Part shown: piece by piece, positions 28,683-31,859 of the stretch
Position numbering within the stretch: the first letter of the stretch is position 1
Layout of the letters: the number at the start of each line of letters is the position of its first letter
IMG/VR virus record: IMGVR_UViG_3300035698_012825
Span: 1 to 31,859 of that record
From: a virus
Length of the DNA: 31,859 nt
Reading direction: 5' to 3' (one strand)
The notes under the pieces: generated by a model
Databases searched by the model: none
Told to the model about the DNA's origin: nothing
Seen by the model: the letters and a program-made list of their open reading frames with translations, nothing else
Program-made: the position numbers and the translations under genes

Positions 28683-30790
28683 GACCGGGACCATTCACGC
28701 CGATTGAAGCTACTCTGGATCTGGTCACGCCTCCGGATATGATCCGGCCTGGCCGCGCCATAGCCGCGAAGAACTATGAGCCGCTGAATGGTGGCGCTGG
28801 GAGATTCCCTGGTTACGAGCGTTTCGATGGCCAGCCAAAACCATCTGACCAGTCTTATTGGATCTTGGACTTTGACCAATCTGATACGGAGGTATCGGCG
28901 GGCGACACAGTGACCGGCGTAGGCTCTGGCGAAACTGGCATTGCTGTGATCGACGGTGTTCTCGAAAGTGGATCTTATGCCGGTAGCGATGCTGCTGGAT
29001 ACCTGGTGTTGCGCGAAGTCGGGACGACCGGGTTTAACGACGACGAGAACCTTCAAGTTTCAGCCGCGACCGTGGCCGTGGCCAATGGCACAGAACGGCA
29101 GAGGGGCGGCGATACAACGGCCTTGGATACAACATACCTGAGAGCCGCTATCGAAGCCGCGCGCGCGCTGATTGCCAAGCCGACCGGATCTGGTGGGATT
29201 CTCGGCGTTTGGAAGTTTAAGGGCGTTCGCTACTCCTTCCGCAACAACGCGGGCGGAACCGCGGCGTTGATGTATAAGTCAACTGCGGCCGGCTGGGTGC
29301 AAGTGGATCTCGGATACCGCGTAGCCTTTACCTCTGGATCTACTGAAATTGCAGAGGGGGATACCCTGACCGGCGCGACAAGCAGTTCTACGGCGGTGGC
29401 GCGCAGGATTATCGTAACTTCTGGCGCCTGGGACTCCGGCGATGCTGCTGGCTTTCTGATCTTGTATTCCAAGTCAGGGGCGATGCAGGCCGAGGATCTG
29501 GACAACACCACGCAAGCCGCCTCGAATGTTTGTTCTATCGCCGCCGACTCAATAGCGCAGGAATTGGCTGCTGGCGGTCGCTATCGTTTCCGCACCCATA
29601 ACTTCTACGGTGCGACGAACCTCACGCGCATGTACGGCGTGAACGGTGTTAACCAGGCGTTCGAGTTTGACGGAAGCTACTTCGTCCTGATTTCAACGGG
29701 CATGACATCTGATCTCCCGAAATTCATAGGGATATACAAGAACCAACTTATCCTGGCCTTCGCCGGAGGATCTGTTCAGACATCGAGCATTGGTGAGCCA
29801 TTGCTGTTTAATGTCCTGCTGGGCGCTTCTGAAATTGGCGTCGGCGCTGAAGTCACCAACCTTCTGAACCAGTGGAACGACTCCCTGGTTATATCTGCTC
29901 GCACCCAGATCAAAGTTCTGTACGGCAATGACTCTGATGATTTTGTGCTGGACGAAAGCAACGGCTACGCGGGCGCGTATGCGGACTCCATGATTCTTGT
30001 CGGCGTTCCTATTTACTGCGACGACACAGGGATACGGAAACTCACCCAAGGCCAGGTCGAGTTCGGAAACTTTGAACTTGAAACATTATCCTGGCTTGTG
30101 GAGCCATTCCTTGAAGCCAAGCGGAAAAATGGCGTTTCGATAACGTGTTCGATAGATTCAAAGCGCAAAGGGCAGTACCGCCTATTCTTCGATGATAATA
30201 GCGCGCTGTTTTTGTACTTCGGGCAACTGACGAAAGAAGGCTACCCGCGCATACTTCCTATTGAAATGGATCATGTTGTTTCCTGCATTTGCGGAGAAAT
30301 ATGCCAGACCGGGGAAGATGCGAACGAAGAAGTGATCCTGTTCGGATCTGACGATGGCATGGTCTATGAGATGGATGTCGGGACCAGTTTCGACGGAGAT
30401 ACCTTGCAGGCCCATTACCGTCTGCCGTGGGATAACCAGCAGCACCCGAATTGGAATAAGAAATTTCAGAAGTCTGTCGTAAAGCTAACAGCCAATCCAA
30501 TCGCCAGCATTGTCGCCTCGGCTGATTTTAGCGGCGGCGATCCAGATAGACCTTCCGTTCCTGAGACATCTTACGCGGTCGATGGCGGCGGGGGGATCTG
30601 GAACAAAGACAACTGGAATGACTTTTTATGGTCAAGCCGTGCTGTAGGCCAGGCTGTTGTGCGCGCTGAAGGTGTGGGAACTGATATTAGTTTGTCGGTG
30701 ATCTCAGAATCTATCTACGAGAAGCCGCACATCCTCCATTCGGTGCAGCATTTCTATTCCCAGCGCGGACTTGTGAGAGGTGCTGTCTAA
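28679..30790 (+). CDS. Large tail hub/nozzle-like structural protein
   Basis: 703 residues. N-terminus APFTP-like (RPGPFTPIEATLDLVTPPDM) followed by a beta-rich chain with repeated 'xGxxRxxxFxGxxxxF' blocks (RYRFRTHNFYGATNLTRMYG, NQAFEFDGSYFVLISTGM, IYKNQLILAFAGGSVQ). These suggest a beta-propeller such as those of podovirus nozzle or stopper proteins. Two copies of an inserted domain of about 67 residues lie at 71-137 and 222-289. The C-terminal region (NWNKKFQKSVVKLTAN, VGTDISLSVISESIYEK) resembles other tail nozzle proteins. Position after the adaptor supports this. Function assigned by context and general pattern. Confidence 0.6.
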   Translation: MRPGPFTPIEATLDLVTPPDMIRPGRAIAAKNYEPLNGGAGRFPGYERFDGQPKPSDQSYWILDFDQSDTEVSAGDTVTGVGSGETGIAVIDGVLESGSYAGSDAAGYLVLREVGTTGFNDDENLQVSAATVAVANGTERQRGGDTTALDTTYLRAAIEAARALIAKPTGSGGILGVWKFKGVRYSFRNNAGGTAALMYKSTAAGWVQVDLGYRVAFTSGSTEIAEGDTLTGATSSSTAVARRIIVTSGAWDSGDAAGFLILYSKSGAMQAEDLDNTTQAASNVCSIAADSIAQELAAGGRYRFRTHNFYGATNLTRMYGVNGVNQAFEFDGSYFVLISTGMTSDLPKFIGIYKNQLILAFAGGSVQTSSIGEPLLFNVLLGASEIGVGAEVTNLLNQWNDSLVISARTQIKVLYGNDSDDFVLDESNGYAGAYADSMILVGVPIYCDDTGIRKLTQGQVEFGNFELETLSWLVEPFLEAKRKNGVSITCSIDSKRKGQYRLFFDDNSALFLYFGQLTKEGYPRILPIEMDHVVSCICGEICQTGEDANEEVILFGSDDGMVYEMDVGTSFDGDTLQAHYRLPWDNQQHPNWNKKFQKSVVKLTANPIASIVASADFSGGDPDRPSVPETSYAVDGGGGIWNKDNWNDFLWSSRAVGQAVVRAEGVGTDISLSVISESIYEKPHILHSVQHFYSQRGLVRGAV
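28889..29089 (+). repeat. First copy of a duplicated domain in the tail protein
   Basis: Encodes about residues 71-137 of the 703-residue protein. Conserved points shared with the second copy: (V/I)(S/A)xGDT(V/L)TG, then a hydrophobic strand, SGxxxSxDAAG(Y/F)L(V/I)L, and a run of D/E followed by AATVxxxxN-type sequence. Confidence 0.6.
29342..29545 (+). repeat. Second copy of the duplicated domain in the tail protein
   Basis: Encodes about residues 222-289. The offset from copy one is 151 residues. Copies share EGDTLTG / AGDTVTG and DSGDAAGFLIL / AGSDAAGYLVL, and the same length. The DNA is diverged, so the duplication is old. Confidence 0.6.
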
Positions 30791-31812
30791 TGTCCAATGA
30801 TTATATGGATAGCGGCGATTATTCAGAACTGGCCAGGCTGACACTGGCCAAGGCCGAGGACATAAATACTTTTATGTCCACAATCGTTGCGGGCTTCGAC
30901 AGGCTTCCTGGTGAATTGCCACTAAAGCAGGACCGGGTAGGTTTTATCGCGGCGGACAGTGGCGCTATTAACGCCCACATCATCACGCCAACTAATCTGC
31001 CTGCTGCTTATGTAGATGGCATGAAGTACACGTTTCGCGCCGCGACCACGAACACAGGTGCGGCCACGGTTGATACCTACGGGACTGGATCTGTTCTGCT
31101 TGGTGTGAAGGCCATCCGGAGTTATGCGGGTGTTGCCCTGGCCGGCGGTGAGATTATTGAAAACGCCTTTGTTACCATCGCCTATGACGGTACGAACGGG
31201 TACTGGCGCATAGTCAATCAGGCCGTCGCTATCGCCTCGGTTAGCATTACGAATTTCGACATCGACATCCTGCCAGCAGATACCGCGCCCGCAGATGCTG
31301 ATACCGTTGCCAAGCATGATGCCGTCGATGGAGTGAAGAACAAGGTCACATTGGCGAATCTTCTTGTTGCCGGCTGGAGCGCAATCACCACCCTGGCCTC
31401 AACGGACACGATCACCGGACTTCAGGCCAGTAGTGGGCTTATCAAGAAATTCACGCTGGCGAGCCTGGTTTCATTTATCTTCAGCCAGGAAGAAGTGCTT
31501 GCGCGGGATGGCAAGATAACGGCTACGCTTTCGAGCAGCACTACGGCTATGACCGCGAACCGGCGCTACCGCATTAGCGGAACAGCCACGGGAACATTAC
31601 CGACATTCACGGCAGGGCAATGGTGCATTGTTGAATTCACGGTTGGCTCGGGCGTTACTGGAACCGTTGGCCGCAATTCACAAACCATTGATGGCGTTGC
31701 GGGCGACGATACTTACACAGGCACGGGCGGCACGACCGGCCCCGTGTGGCGCTATTACTGCGATAGTGCGGGTGTTGTTGTCACGAAACTTATTGAATCG
31801 GTGTCATTATGA
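30790..31812 (+). CDS. Tail-fibre-like protein
   Basis: 340 residues; the ATG overlaps the previous stop (TAATG). N-terminal helical anchor (about 1-45) then beta-rich segments typical of phage fibres: YTFRAATTNTGAATVDTYGTG, AYDGTNGYWRIVN, and a C-terminal GQWCIVEFTVGSGVTGTVGRNSQTIDG block ending near VWRYYCDSAG. The last block recurs in many virion fibre/spike proteins. It is likely part of the host-recognition structure. Length is short for a fibre; it may be an adaptor to a longer fibre encoded beyond the window. Confidence 0.65.
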   Translation: MSNDYMDSGDYSELARLTLAKAEDINTFMSTIVAGFDRLPGELPLKQDRVGFIAADSGAINAHIITPTNLPAAYVDGMKYTFRAATTNTGAATVDTYGTGSVLLGVKAIRSYAGVALAGGEIIENAFVTIAYDGTNGYWRIVNQAVAIASVSITNFDIDILPADTAPADADTVAKHDAVDGVKNKVTLANLLVAGWSAITTLASTDTITGLQASSGLIKKFTLASLVSFIFSQEEVLARDGKITATLSSSTTAMTANRRYRISGTATGTLPTFTAGQWCIVEFTVGSGVTGTVGRNSQTIDGVAGDDTYTGTGGTTGPVWRYYCDSAGVVVTKLIESVSL

Positions 31813-31859
31813 GTGATCTAGCAACGAAGTTTGGCCTTGGCCTTGGCGGCGGCGGTTCC
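31809..31859 (+). CDS. Start of next gene (truncated by the window)
   Basis: ATG overlapping the previous stop (ATGA). Reads MSDLATKFGLGLGGGGS before the window ends. The Gly-rich N-terminus is common in phage tail or internal virion proteins, but nothing more can be said. Confidence 0.5.
   Translation, partial: MSDLATKFGLGLGGGGS

Noticed and set aside
1-31859. CRISPR array, integrase, attachment site or insertion sequence
   Set aside because: No regularly spaced repeats, recombinase catalytic motifs, transposase-like frames or terminal repeats were seen in any region.

Overview
The window is part of a tailed double-stranded DNA bacteriophage or prophage genome (Caudoviricetes), most likely with a short tail. 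It carries a complete packaging and head module: small and large terminase, a portal of about 760 residues, a scaffold and an N4-gp56-type major capsid protein. These are followed by a head-tail adaptor, a large nozzle or hub-like protein and tail-fibre-like proteins, with no tape measure, tail tube or sheath. The host cannot be named from the sequence. Shine-Dalgarno starts throughout and an O-antigen-like sugar cassette suggest a bacterium, probably Gram-negative. No integrase, CI-type repressor, lysis genes, DNA polymerase or tRNA is seen here, so lifestyle is open.

Layout. (1) 1-4937, minus strand: an early operon of overlapping genes, first small unknown or zinc-ribbon proteins, then a YqaJ-type exonuclease and a RecT annealase. 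(2) 4938-5201: a divergent control region with a predicted leftward promoter, a predicted rightward promoter, an array of GCAA-N7-TTGC inverted repeats overlapping both -35 boxes, and a strongly structured leader for the leftward transcript. (3) 5202-9545, plus strand: a Cro/YdaS-like regulator, a RuvC-like resolvase, a replication-initiator-like protein with origin-like repeats inside its gene, several tiny one-pass membrane proteins and an HExxH protein. (4) 9542-17313: a nine-gene sugar and methyltransferase cassette (WbqC-like protein, three methyltransferases, FAD oxidoreductase, PLP aminotransferase, sugar-nucleotide dehydratase/epimerase, glycosyltransferase, one unknown). (5) 17310-31859: packaging, head and tail genes.

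How it fits together. The leftward operon supplies Exo/RecT recombination and the rightward early genes supply control, replication and junction resolution. The cassette looks able to build, methylate and transfer an amino sugar, although it has no nucleotidyltransferase, so it probably draws on host NDP-sugars. The target could be the virion, DNA or the host surface. Almost all neighbours overlap as ATGA, GTGA or TTGA, pointing to translational coupling.

Points of most interest: the phage-borne sugar cassette; the tandem operators; two or three predicted RNA folds, including an H-type pseudoknot at 5417-5455 and a hairpin that shows the capsid gene's Shine-Dalgarno in its loop; and two related winged-helix-like proteins, one in the early operon and one directly behind the large terminase.
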